From: an uncultured bacterium
GTDB taxonomy: Bacteria; Cyanobacteriota; Vampirovibrionia; Gastranaerophilales; Gastranaerophilaceae
Length of the DNA: 41,182 bases
Direction of reading: 5' to 3'
NCBI GenBank assembly: GCA_902767275.1
Contig: CACXGY010000061.1
Coordinates: forward strand, 1 to 41,182
Within the stretch, counting starts at the first letter, position 1. Each line of letters starts with the position of its first letter. The notes beneath the pieces were generated by a model. The model saw nothing but the letters and a program-made list of their open reading frames with translations, made no database searches and was not told where the DNA came from. Shown in pieces: positions 14,607-21,653 of the stretch. A program made the position numbers and the translations under genes.

Positions 14607-15980
14607 CTATCTTGAGCAAATTGTTCTTGCAACGTGAACACCGGAGGCAGAGGCTTGTAAAAGTCCTCTTGTTACTCCTGCTCCGTCGCCGATAGCAAAC
14701 AGATTTTTTACTCCTTCGGTTTCCAGTTCGTTGGTTAGTTTTACTCTTGCAGAATAGAATTTTACTTCGATACCGTATAAAAGTGTATATCTTGAGGCTG
14801 TTCCCGGTGCAATTTTATCGAGTGCAAAAAGCATTTCTATTATGCTTGTAAGTTGTCTGTACGGCAGAACAAGGCTTAAATCTCCAGGAGTAGCACATTT
14901 AAGCGTCGGCTCAATAATGCTCGATTTTATTCTTTCCGGAGTAGATCGTTTCCCCTCAAGTAAATCTCCGAAACGTTGAACAAGTATTCCTCCGGCAAGC
15001 ATGTTAGCCAGTCTTGCAATGTGTTGACCATATTGAATAGGTTCTTTGAACGGTTCTGTAAATTTTTCACTAACAAGTAGTGCAAAGTTTGTATTTTTTG
15101 TTTTTATGTTTGCATAACTGTGACCGTTTACGGTTGCAATTCCGCTGTAGTTTTCTTGTACTACTTCTCCGTTAGGATTCATACAGAAGGTTCTGACTTC
15201 ATCTCCGAATTTTGGAGAATGGTATACAAGTTTGGATTCATAAAGTTTACTTGTAATCGGATCAAATACAGGAGCAGGTAATTCCACTCTAACTCCCACA
15301 TCTACTGCGTTATTAACCATGCCGATTTTGTGTTCCGCAAATGCTTGAGTAAGCCAGTCTGCACCTTCTCTGCCAGGTGCAACTACTGTATATTCCGCTC
15401 TTATTTCGTCTCCGTTATCAAGAAGTATTCCTTTAACTTGTTCACATTCTACAATTAGTTCTTTTGCTGCAATATTATTTATTATAGTTATTTTATCCGA
15501 AAGATAATCTTGCATGCTTTTCAGAACATCAAGACTTCTTTCTGTACCTAAGTGTCTGACAGGGGAGTGTACAAGTTTTAATTCAGCAAGTGTTGCTTGT
15601 CTTTCTATTTCTTCAAAAACTTTTATATCTGTTCCGAATACCTCATCTGTCGCACCGTGTTCAAGATATAAATCATCTGCATATCTGATTAAATCAATTG
15701 CTTTTTCTCTATCCATGTAGTCAACCAAGTGTCCGCCAACATCAGGGGTTAGCGTTAACTTTCCGTCAGAGAATGCTCCGGCTCCGCCCCATCCGCATAA
15801 AAGTCCGCAGCGTTTACAATTTACACATTTTGAAGAACCTTCTCTTATCGGACATTTTCTTTTCTCTATGCGTTGACCTTTTTCGATTAAAACAACCTTC
15901 CATTCAGGTTTGAGTTTAACTACTTCCAATGCGGTAAATATTCCTGCCGGTCCACCGCCAATGATTGCTACATTATACAT
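14607..15980 (-). CDS. FAD-dependent dehydrogenase (COG2509-like)
   Basis: A 457-residue flavoprotein. The N-terminal VAIIGGGPAGIFTALE (4-19) is the Rossmann dinucleotide-binding motif, and the C-terminal NLFAIGDGAGVTRGLLQA is the second FAD contact. A cysteine cluster (Cys43, 52, 55, 58, 62) followed by GWGGAGAFSDGKL marks the uncharacterised FAD-dependent dehydrogenase family COG2509; the cysteines may bind a metal or iron-sulfur centre. The substrate is unknown. The start has an AAGGGGAT site 7 nt upstream. It is divergent from the Nudix regulator gene, across a 136-nt region with a perfect palindrome at 16053-16062. Confidence 0.85.
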   Translation of the reverse strand: MYNVAIIGGGPAGIFTALEVVKLKPEWKVVLIEKGQRIEKRKCPIREGSSKCVNCKRCGLLCGWGGAGAFSDGKLTLTPDVGGHLVDYMDREKAIDLIRYADDLYLEHGATDEVFGTDIKVFEEIERQATLAELKLVHSPVRHLGTERSLDVLKSMQDYLSDKITIINNIAAKELIVECEQVKGILLDNGDEIRAEYTVVAPGREGADWLTQAFAEHKIGMVNNAVDVGVRVELPAPVFDPITSKLYESKLVYHSPKFGDEVRTFCMNPNGEVVQENYSGIATVNGHSYANIKTKNTNFALLVSEKFTEPFKEPIQYGQHIARLANMLAGGILVQRFGDLLEGKRSTPERIKSSIIEPTLKCATPGDLSLVLPYRQLTSIIEMLFALDKIAPGTASRYTLLYGIEVKFYSARVKLTNELETEGVKNLFAIGDGAGVTRGLLQASASGVHVARTICSR

Positions 15981-16052
15981 CTCTATCCCCTTAAATAACT
16001 TCTTACTTATTTAAGATACTAGAAACACAATCTTTTATAAATCTTTTTTTAA

Positions 16053-16062
16053 GTAACGTTAC
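16053..16062. promoter_or_regulatory. Palindrome between the FAD gene and the Nudix regulator gene
   Basis: GTAACGTTAC is a perfect 10-bp dyad in the divergent intergenic region, about 25 nt upstream of a TATAAT at 16085-16090. It could be an operator for the adjacent Nudix regulator, but a single short palindrome is weak evidence. Confidence 0.3.
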
Positions 16063-16116
16063 AATTTTCACATTTTATTTTTTTTATAATATAATTCAAA
16101 TAGAGGTATATTATTT

Positions 16117-16794
16117 ATGTTTAATGAAACAAAAACACACGAAATAACGGTCGATACAGTTATATTGACACTAAAAGATGATAGTTTACAAGTCCTATTG
16201 GTAAAGAGAGAAAATGAACCATTCAAGGGTAAATGGGCAATTCCGGGTGGTTATGTCAGAATGTCTGAGGATTTAGACGCTGCTGCTGTTCGTGTTTTGA
16301 AAGAAAAAACTAATGTGGATAATATTTATCTTGAACAATTATATACCTTCGGTGATCCTTTACGTCACCCTGTAGCAAGGGTTATCACTTGTGCGTATTT
16401 TGCACTTGTGCGTGCAGAGGATGTCAATGTTGTTGCGGCAGACGATGTCGCATGGCATAAAGTTAATGATTTACCTGCTCTTGCATTCGACCACAAAGAG
16501 ATTATTCAGTATTCTCTTAAACGTACCAGAGAAAGACTTGAACTTTGTCCGGTTGCGTATCAGTTGTTAAATGAAAAATTTACTCTTACTGAAATGCAAA
16601 GAGCGTATGAACTTATTATGGGTAAAAGTTTGGATAAACGTAATTTTAGAAAGAAAGTTATTCAAACGGAGGGACTTATTGAATTGGAAGAATTCTCTAA
16701 ATCAGGTTCAAAACGTCCTGCAAGATTGTATACTTTTGAATCAATAAAATTAAATTCTAAACGTGCCCACTTTATTAAAAAGGAGAAAAAATAA
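16117..16794 (+). CDS. Nudix-domain transcription regulator (NrtR-like)
   Basis: A 225-residue protein with an N-terminal Nudix fold (about 10-140) and a C-terminal winged helix (about 150-215, LTEMQRAYELIMGKSLDKRNFRKKV..), the layout of NrtR regulators of NAD metabolism. The Nudix box begins GGYVRMSEDL but ends RVLKEKTNV instead of REUXEEXGU. Two catalytic glutamates are replaced (Val60, Lys64), so it should bind a ligand such as ADP-ribose without hydrolysing it. No NAD biosynthesis gene is nearby; secG follows after 2 nt, and the divergent neighbour is an FAD dehydrogenase. The start has AGAGGT 9 nt upstream. Confidence 0.85.
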   Translation: MFNETKTHEITVDTVILTLKDDSLQVLLVKRENEPFKGKWAIPGGYVRMSEDLDAAAVRVLKEKTNVDNIYLEQLYTFGDPLRHPVARVITCAYFALVRAEDVNVVAADDVAWHKVNDLPALAFDHKEIIQYSLKRTRERLELCPVAYQLLNEKFTLTEMQRAYELIMGKSLDKRNFRKKVIQTEGLIELEEFSKSGSKRPARLYTFESIKLNSKRAHFIKKEKK

Positions 16795-16796
16795 TA

Positions 16797-17021
16797 ATGT
16801 TAGGATTAGTTTGGACTATCCAAGTCATATCAGCAATTTTGTTAATAATTTTAGTATTGATTCATTCCCCGAAAGGCGATGGCATCGCAGGTATAGGCGG
16901 TTCTGCTCAAATGTTTTCTTCTCAAAAAGGAGCAGAAAAGAATTTGAATAAAATTACTGCTATAGTAACCGTTGTATTTACGGTTTGCGTGTTCCTTTTA
17001 GGATTTGGTATTGTTCACTAA
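16797..17021 (+). CDS. secG: Preprotein translocase subunit SecG
   Basis: A 74-residue membrane protein with two hydrophobic helices (about 3-24 and 51-72) joined by a glycine-rich cytoplasmic loop (SPKGDGIAGIGGSAQMFSSQKGAEKNLNKIT) typical of SecG. It is the small accessory subunit of the SecYEG channel that eases SecA cycling. The start follows the Nudix gene stop by 2 nt, with AAGGAG about 12 nt upstream. Confidence 0.93.
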   Translation: MLGLVWTIQVISAILLIILVLIHSPKGDGIAGIGGSAQMFSSQKGAEKNLNKITAIVTVVFTVCVFLLGFGIVH

Positions 17022-17203
17022 ATAATTAAAGTTATATTTTACTTACAATTGTGGTAAAGGCTTTTTACCCTTAGTTGTCATGCGTTAATGTTGTACATAT
17101 TTATTATCAATAATATTTGTTATTTTTTACTTTATTAAACTAAACATTTGCTTGTAAAATGTGCTAATATATTATAAAATTGCACTTAAGGAGAGGTATC
17201 GTT

Positions 17204-17668
17204 ATGAAAACAATAGAAGGTGTATTAACAACAAGTTCAGAAAAATTCTGTATCGTTATATCAAGATTTAATGAATTTATAGGAAGTAAGTTATTATCAG
17301 GTGCTTTAGATGAGTTAAAAAGACATGGGGTAGCAGAGTCAAATATTGATGTGGTTTGGTGTCCCGGAGCATTTGAAATTCCTCTTGTTGCAAAAAAATG
17401 TGCAAAAACAGGAAATTATAGTGCAATTATCACGCTCGGTGCGGTAATAAAAGGTTCAACATCTCATTATGATTATGTGTGTGCAGAAGTTAGCAAGGGG
17501 GTTGCATCGGTTGGTTTGGAAACTGAAATTCCTGTTATATTTGGAGTTTTAACTACCGACAATCTTGAACAAGCGATTGAAAGAGCAGGTACAAAATCAG
17601 GTAATAAAGGTGCTGATGCTGCAAAATCCGCTATTGAAATGGTTAATTTGATTAAAGAAATTCGTTAA
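17204..17668 (+). CDS. ribH: 6,7-dimethyl-8-ribityllumazine synthase
   Basis: A 154-residue lumazine synthase, the penultimate enzyme of riboflavin biosynthesis. Family features: [65 protein letters not shown] and [26 protein letters not shown]. The ATG at 17204 follows AAGGAGAGGT at the right spacing; a TTG reading from 17180 overlaps that site and is rejected. The 182-nt region before it shows no FMN riboswitch consensus. It stands apart from other rib genes and is followed by murQ after 17 nt. Confidence 0.96.
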   Translation: MKTIEGVLTTSSEKFCIVISRFNEFIGSKLLSGALDELKRHGVAESNIDVVWCPGAFEIPLVAKKCAKTGNYSAIITLGAVIKGSTSHYDYVCAEVSKGVASVGLETEIPVIFGVLTTDNLEQAIERAGTKSGNKGADAAKSAIEMVNLIKEIR

Positions 17669-17685
17669 TAAATTTAGAGGTAAAA

Positions 17686-18579
17686 ATGTCCGAAATAATT
17701 ACAGAATACCGTAATGAAAATACAAAAGATATTGATTTATTATCAACTATTGATATAGTTCGAAAAATGAATGAAGAAGATAAAATTGTTGCTCAAGCAG
17801 TGGAATATGAATCTGAAAATATAGCAAGGGCAATAGATATTATATCAAAACAATTTTTAACGGGCGGGCATTTAATCTATTTTGGAGCAGGAACTTCGGG
17901 CAGATTGGGTATTCTTGATGCTTCCGAATGTCCTCCTACTTTTAGCGTTGAGCCTGATATGGTGCAAGGAATTATCGCAGGCGGTTATGATGCTATGCGT
18001 TTTGCGGTAGAAGGGGCAGAAGATAATTATGATGCAGGTTATGAAGATGCAAAAATTCTTTCGGAAAATGATGTTGCTGTTGTCATATCTGCGAGCGGAA
18101 ATCCGAAGTATTTATTAGGAGTGCTCGCTTATGCTGATGAAATAGGATGCAAAACAATCGGTATAACTTGCAATTCTCAAGGTAAGATTGCGGATGAAGT
18201 AGGAACTCTGATTTGTGTCGAAGTCGGGCCGGAAGTGATTGCAGGCTCAAGCAGATTAAAAGCGGGTACCGCTCAGAAAATGGTTCTTAATATGCTTTCT
18301 ACAGGTTCTATGATTAAAATTGGCAAAACTTATGAAAATTTTATGATTGATTTGAAAGCAACTAATGAAAAATTAAAGGACAGAGCAATAAGAATTGTTT
18401 CACAGATTGCTAATGTTAATAATGCTACGGCGTTTGAAACTCTTGAAAAATGTAATTGGAAAATAAAAACAGCAATTGTTTCTATAATGAAAAAAGTTAG
18501 TATAGATGAGGCTGAAAAAGAATTGAAACACTATCATGGGGTTTTAAGGAGAGTATTAGGAGATTTAATTTTAAGTTAA
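17686..18579 (+). CDS. murQ: N-acetylmuramic acid 6-phosphate etherase
   Basis: A 297-residue SIS-fold enzyme that cleaves the lactyl ether of MurNAc-6-phosphate to give GlcNAc-6-phosphate and lactate during cell-wall recycling. The pattern HLIYFGAGTSGRLGILDASECPPTF (62-86) contains the sugar-phosphate loop and the catalytic Glu81. VEGAEDN and AGSSRLKAGTAQKM are further signatures. Length matches the family. It lies between ribH and gpsA in a forward run with short gaps (17 and 13 nt). No murP or other recycling gene is in view. Confidence 0.96.
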   Translation: MSEIITEYRNENTKDIDLLSTIDIVRKMNEEDKIVAQAVEYESENIARAIDIISKQFLTGGHLIYFGAGTSGRLGILDASECPPTFSVEPDMVQGIIAGGYDAMRFAVEGAEDNYDAGYEDAKILSENDVAVVISASGNPKYLLGVLAYADEIGCKTIGITCNSQGKIADEVGTLICVEVGPEVIAGSSRLKAGTAQKMVLNMLSTGSMIKIGKTYENFMIDLKATNEKLKDRAIRIVSQIANVNNATAFETLEKCNWKIKTAIVSIMKKVSIDEAEKELKHYHGVLRRVLGDLILS

Positions 18580-18592
18580 TTGGGAGATTTAT

Positions 18593-19594
18593 ATGAAATT
18601 AACAGTATTGGGTCCCGGATGTTGGGGGTTAACACTTGCGTGGTTGTTAACTGATAATTTTGACGATGTATGTATTTGGGGAAGAACATCTGATTTATCT
18701 GATGATTTAAAAACTAATAAACATTGTTCAAAACCATTAGAAGTTCAATTAAAAGACTCTGTAAAAATTACGGATAATTTGTCGGAAGCAATTGATGGTG
18801 CAGACATAATATTATCTGTTGTTGCAACCGGAGGAGTCAGACCTGTTTGCGAACAGTTAAAACTTGCTGGAATAAAAGAAAATCAAATAATTGTTAATGC
18901 TTCAAAAGGATTAGAACTGAATACTTTAATGAGAATGTCAGAAGTAATTAAAGATGTATTACCAAATCAAAAACTTGCAATTTTGTCGGGTCCAACCCTT
19001 GCAAAAGAAGTTTTAATGGGTAAACCAACGGCAGCGACAGTTGCTTGTGAGGATGAAGAAACCGCAAAATATGTTCAAAAAGCGTGTAATGTTCCTAACA
19101 GATTTAGATTGTATACGAATACGGATGTTATAGGTGTAGAACTTGGCGGGAGTTTAAAAAACGTTATTGCTATAGCCTCAGGATTTGCTCATGCAATGAA
19201 CCTTGGAGATAATTGTATGGGAACTTTGTTAGCAAGAGGTATGGCAGAAATAGTCAGAGTTAGTGTTAAACTCGGAGCGAATCCTTCTACTTTGTACGGA
19301 CTTTCCGGCATGGGTGATTTAATCGCTACATGTTCAAGCCCTATGTCCAGAAACTATACTGTAGGTTCCTTATTAGGTCAAGGTAAAAAAATTGATGATA
19401 TACTTGCAACTTTAGGTTCTGTTGCTGAAGGGGTTAAAACTTCTAAAGCCGTTTGTGATTTGGCAAAAAAATTAGGAGAAGAAGTTCCGGTTTCTTCCGC
19501 TATTTATGAAGCGGTATATACTGATATTACTCCTGAGCAGGTATTGTCAAAACTTATGAACAGAAAACTGAAAAAAGAAGAAATTTATTCATAA
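18593..19594 (+). CDS. gpsA: Glycerol-3-phosphate dehydrogenase [NAD(P)+]
   Basis: A 333-residue enzyme that reduces dihydroxyacetone phosphate to sn-glycerol-3-phosphate for phospholipid synthesis. The N-terminal GPGCWGLTLAWLL (7-19) is the nucleotide-binding loop; Cys-Trp replaces the more usual SWGTALA. GPTLAKEV, ELGGSLKNVIAIASG with the catalytic lysine, and GLSGMGDLIATCSSPMSRNY are all present. The start has GGGAG 8 nt upstream. It ends the ribH-murQ-gpsA run before a terminator. Confidence 0.95.
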   Translation: MKLTVLGPGCWGLTLAWLLTDNFDDVCIWGRTSDLSDDLKTNKHCSKPLEVQLKDSVKITDNLSEAIDGADIILSVVATGGVRPVCEQLKLAGIKENQIIVNASKGLELNTLMRMSEVIKDVLPNQKLAILSGPTLAKEVLMGKPTAATVACEDEETAKYVQKACNVPNRFRLYTNTDVIGVELGGSLKNVIAIASGFAHAMNLGDNCMGTLLARGMAEIVRVSVKLGANPSTLYGLSGMGDLIATCSSPMSRNYTVGSLLGQGKKIDDILATLGSVAEGVKTSKAVCDLAKKLGEEVPVSSAIYEAVYTDITPEQVLSKLMNRKLKKEEIYS

Positions 19595-19619
19595 TGGATT
19601 TATGAAATTTAATAAGAAT

Positions 19620-19658
19620 AAAATGCACGCTGCAAATGTGGAGTGCATTTTATATTTT
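19620..19658 (+). terminator. Terminator after gpsA
   Basis: AAAATGCAC (19620-19628) pairs with GTGCATTTT (19643-19651) over 9 bp around a 14-nt loop, followed by ATATTTTTTT. It closes the ribH-murQ-gpsA transcript and lies just before the promoter of the PSP1 gene. Confidence 0.85.
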
Positions 19659-19667
19659 TTTATTAAC

Positions 19668-19696
19668 ATGACACAAGTGTGAATTTATTGTATAAT
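19668..19696 (+). promoter_or_regulatory. Promoter of the PSP1 gene
   Basis: ATGACA (19668-19673, 5 of 6 to TTGACA), a 17-bp spacer and a perfect TATAAT (19691-19696) directly preceded by TG. The ATG follows 8 nt after the -10 box, so there is at most a 1-3 nt leader and no ribosome-binding site. Confidence 0.75.
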
Positions 19697-19704
19697 ACTA
19701 AGCA

Positions 19705-20631
19705 ATGAAGTATGCAGTTTATTATTTAAAAAATAGTTTTAATCCTTTAAATGTTCCTGAGCATATTAAACTGGAACATGGACAAATGGTACTTGTTCGT
19801 ACGGAAAAAGGCGAAGAAGCCTTAAAAGTTGTGCGTGTAAATGAAGAAATTTCTAAAATATGGGAAAAGACAAAATCAAAACCTCAACCTTTTGATTTTA
19901 TCAGGGTTATGTCACAGAGAGATTTACAGGTATTAGAAGAAATAAAAAAAGAGGAAGTTACTTCATTTTTTAAATGTAAGTCACTGATTGAACAGCATAA
20001 ATTGAATATGAATTTGACTCAATGCCGATTAACTTTTGATAAAAGAAAAATAACATTTTATTATACAGCACCGGAAAGAGTTGATTTTCGCGGGTTATTA
20101 AAAGATTTAACACAGACTTTTAAGCGTGTAAGAATTGATTTACGTCATATTGGAGTGCGTGATGAAACTTCTATAATGGAGGGTGCAGGAGCATGCGGAC
20201 AGCCGTTTTGTTGTAATACGTTCAAACGCAAATTTGAACCGATAAACGTGAAATTAGCAAGAGATCAGGGAATGCCTATATCTCCGACAAAGATTTCAGG
20301 CACTTGCGGAAGGTTATTGTGCTGTTTAACGTATGAATATGCAAATTATATTAATGCTGCAAAGGGTATGCCGCCTATCGGTTCATCCGTTATGACACCT
20401 GACGGTCTTGGTAGAGTTTGTTATATTAAATTTTTAACAGGAACTGTTGCTGTTAAACTTGAGGACGGCAAAACTCATGAATACTTAAAAGGTGATGTTG
20501 ATATGGTGGATGCTGATGTCAACGTTGAGATTGATTTACCTGTTAATAATTACACTCAAGATGAAAAAGTTGATATGAAACAACTTAAACAATTAGAAGA
20601 TGACAGAAACTCCTCAACGGGAAATGTTTAG
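19705..20631 (+). CDS. PSP1-domain protein (RicT/YaaT-like)
   Basis: A 308-residue protein of the PSP1 family. VRTEKGEEALKVVRV and the segment from FDKRKITFYYTAPERVDFRGLLKDL to RRLLCC-type motifs are characteristic. Conserved cysteine motifs GACGQPFCCNTF and GTCGRLLCCLTYEYANY match RicT (YaaT) of Firmicutes, which works with RicA and RicF in an Fe-S complex that steers RNase Y. Whether this homologue does the same is inference. Its promoter places the start codon next to the transcription start (leaderless). rnpA follows 9 nt downstream, which links two RNA-processing genes. Confidence 0.87.
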   Translation: MKYAVYYLKNSFNPLNVPEHIKLEHGQMVLVRTEKGEEALKVVRVNEEISKIWEKTKSKPQPFDFIRVMSQRDLQVLEEIKKEEVTSFFKCKSLIEQHKLNMNLTQCRLTFDKRKITFYYTAPERVDFRGLLKDLTQTFKRVRIDLRHIGVRDETSIMEGAGACGQPFCCNTFKRKFEPINVKLARDQGMPISPTKISGTCGRLLCCLTYEYANYINAAKGMPPIGSSVMTPDGLGRVCYIKFLTGTVAVKLEDGKTHEYLKGDVDMVDADVNVEIDLPVNNYTQDEKVDMKQLKQLEDDRNSSTGNV

Positions 20632-20640
20632 TGATATAAA

Positions 20641-20991
20641 ATGCTTCAAAAACAGTATAGATTGAAGAATAAATACGCATTTACTGCGACATATAGAACA
20701 AAAAATTTTCGTCATAAAGGCGGAATAACTTTGAATGTCGGGAAAGAAAATAAATCGGAACAGCCCGTAAAAATAGGTTTTGTCGTTAGTAAAAAGACTC
20801 ATAAAAGAGCGGTAAAACGAAATCGTTTAAAACGATTAATGAGAGAAAGTGTCAGATTATACTTGAAAGAAGATGATTTAACATTAAATAGATATATGTC
20901 TTTAATATTTACCGGACATTCAAGTGCTTTAGGTAAAGATTTTAAAGAAATAAATGAGGCAATAAGACAATTAATAAAAGAGGTATCATAA
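20641..20991 (+). CDS. rnpA: Ribonuclease P protein component
   Basis: A 116-residue basic protein. The signature is KIGFVVSKKTHKRAVKRNRLKRLMRE (about 44-69), the RNR motif helix that binds RNase P RNA. The N-terminus LQKQYRLKNKYAFTATYRTKNFRHKGGITL is also typical. It supports the P RNA in 5' maturation of tRNA precursors. In most bacteria rnpA lies next to rpmH near oriC; here it lies between a PSP1 gene and an orphan, in one tight operon. It overlaps the next start by 1 nt (TAATG). Confidence 0.94.
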   Translation: MLQKQYRLKNKYAFTATYRTKNFRHKGGITLNVGKENKSEQPVKIGFVVSKKTHKRAVKRNRLKRLMRESVRLYLKEDDLTLNRYMSLIFTGHSSALGKDFKEINEAIRQLIKEVS

Positions 20992-21584
20992 TGCTAATAG
21001 ATGCAGATTTGCCGCCTAATGCCAAAGTTATTGATGAAACGTTGTTGTATCCGAGATATCCTTCCGGATTGACAGAAGGTCAAAGCCCGTTGGAGAGATA
21101 TCAACATTCGGCTTTGAAAGAACCTGTTTTAAGACTGGCTGATTATATTTATGATTATAACGGGAATTATATTGCTCCCGGAATGTATGAATTGGCTCTG
21201 TCTGATGATAAAGAGTTTTTATTATTGATAGAATCTCATAAACTTGTGGCAGTAATACCTGTTTTTAAATTATCTCAAAATCAGGCTGAGGTTGAACGTC
21301 AGGCAGAGTTAAAAAGACAGCATAATAAAAAATTTTTCAAACGAAGAAAAGTTAAATATCAGGAAAAATTGCAGGCTATTTTGAGAAAAAAGTACGCTGA
21401 AGATGCCATAACTCCGCCGGAAGAAGATTATACATATATGAAAGCGGAAATAGAATACATTGTAGACGGAGGTTACTATTTAATCACCTATGAAAACGGG
21501 ATGTATAGAGCGTGGGGAGCAATTAAGGTAAGAAATGAATTTGGTGGTAAAAAACCTGCTCAATTACGAGAAAAAACAGAATAA
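20991..21584 (+). CDS. Orphan protein translated with rnpA
   Basis: A 197-residue, apparently cytoplasmic protein that I do not recognise. It has a Pro/Tyr-containing N-terminal half, a strongly basic helix (about 100-130, VERQAELKRQHNKKFFKRRK and following) and a C-terminal beta-rich tail. The ATG overlaps the rnpA stop by 1 nt and has AGAGGT just upstream, so translation is coupled. The basic helix and the context suggest RNA contact, but this is inference only. Confidence 0.7.
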   Translation: MLIDADLPPNAKVIDETLLYPRYPSGLTEGQSPLERYQHSALKEPVLRLADYIYDYNGNYIAPGMYELALSDDKEFLLLIESHKLVAVIPVFKLSQNQAEVERQAELKRQHNKKFFKRRKVKYQEKLQAILRKKYAEDAITPPEEDYTYMKAEIEYIVDGGYYLITYENGMYRAWGAIKVRNEFGGKKPAQLREKTE

Positions 21585-21598
21585 ATAGTTCCTTAAAC

Positions 21599-21627
21599 TT
21601 GAAAATTTGTCATTTTTCTGATAAAAT
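21599..21627 (+). promoter_or_regulatory. Promoter of the SNF2 helicase gene
   Basis: TTGAAA (21599-21604), a 17-bp spacer and TAAAAT (21622-21627). A leader of about 20 nt carries GAGGA (21643-21647), 6 nt before the TTG start codon. Confidence 0.6.
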
Positions 21628-21653
21628 TATGGCAATTATTGTGAGGAACAGAT

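Noticed and set aside
17022..17203. An FMN riboswitch before ribH.
   Set aside because: The 182-nt region lacks the AGGGNNC and related conserved blocks and is too AT-rich; only a weak GGTAAA/TTTACC hairpin is present.
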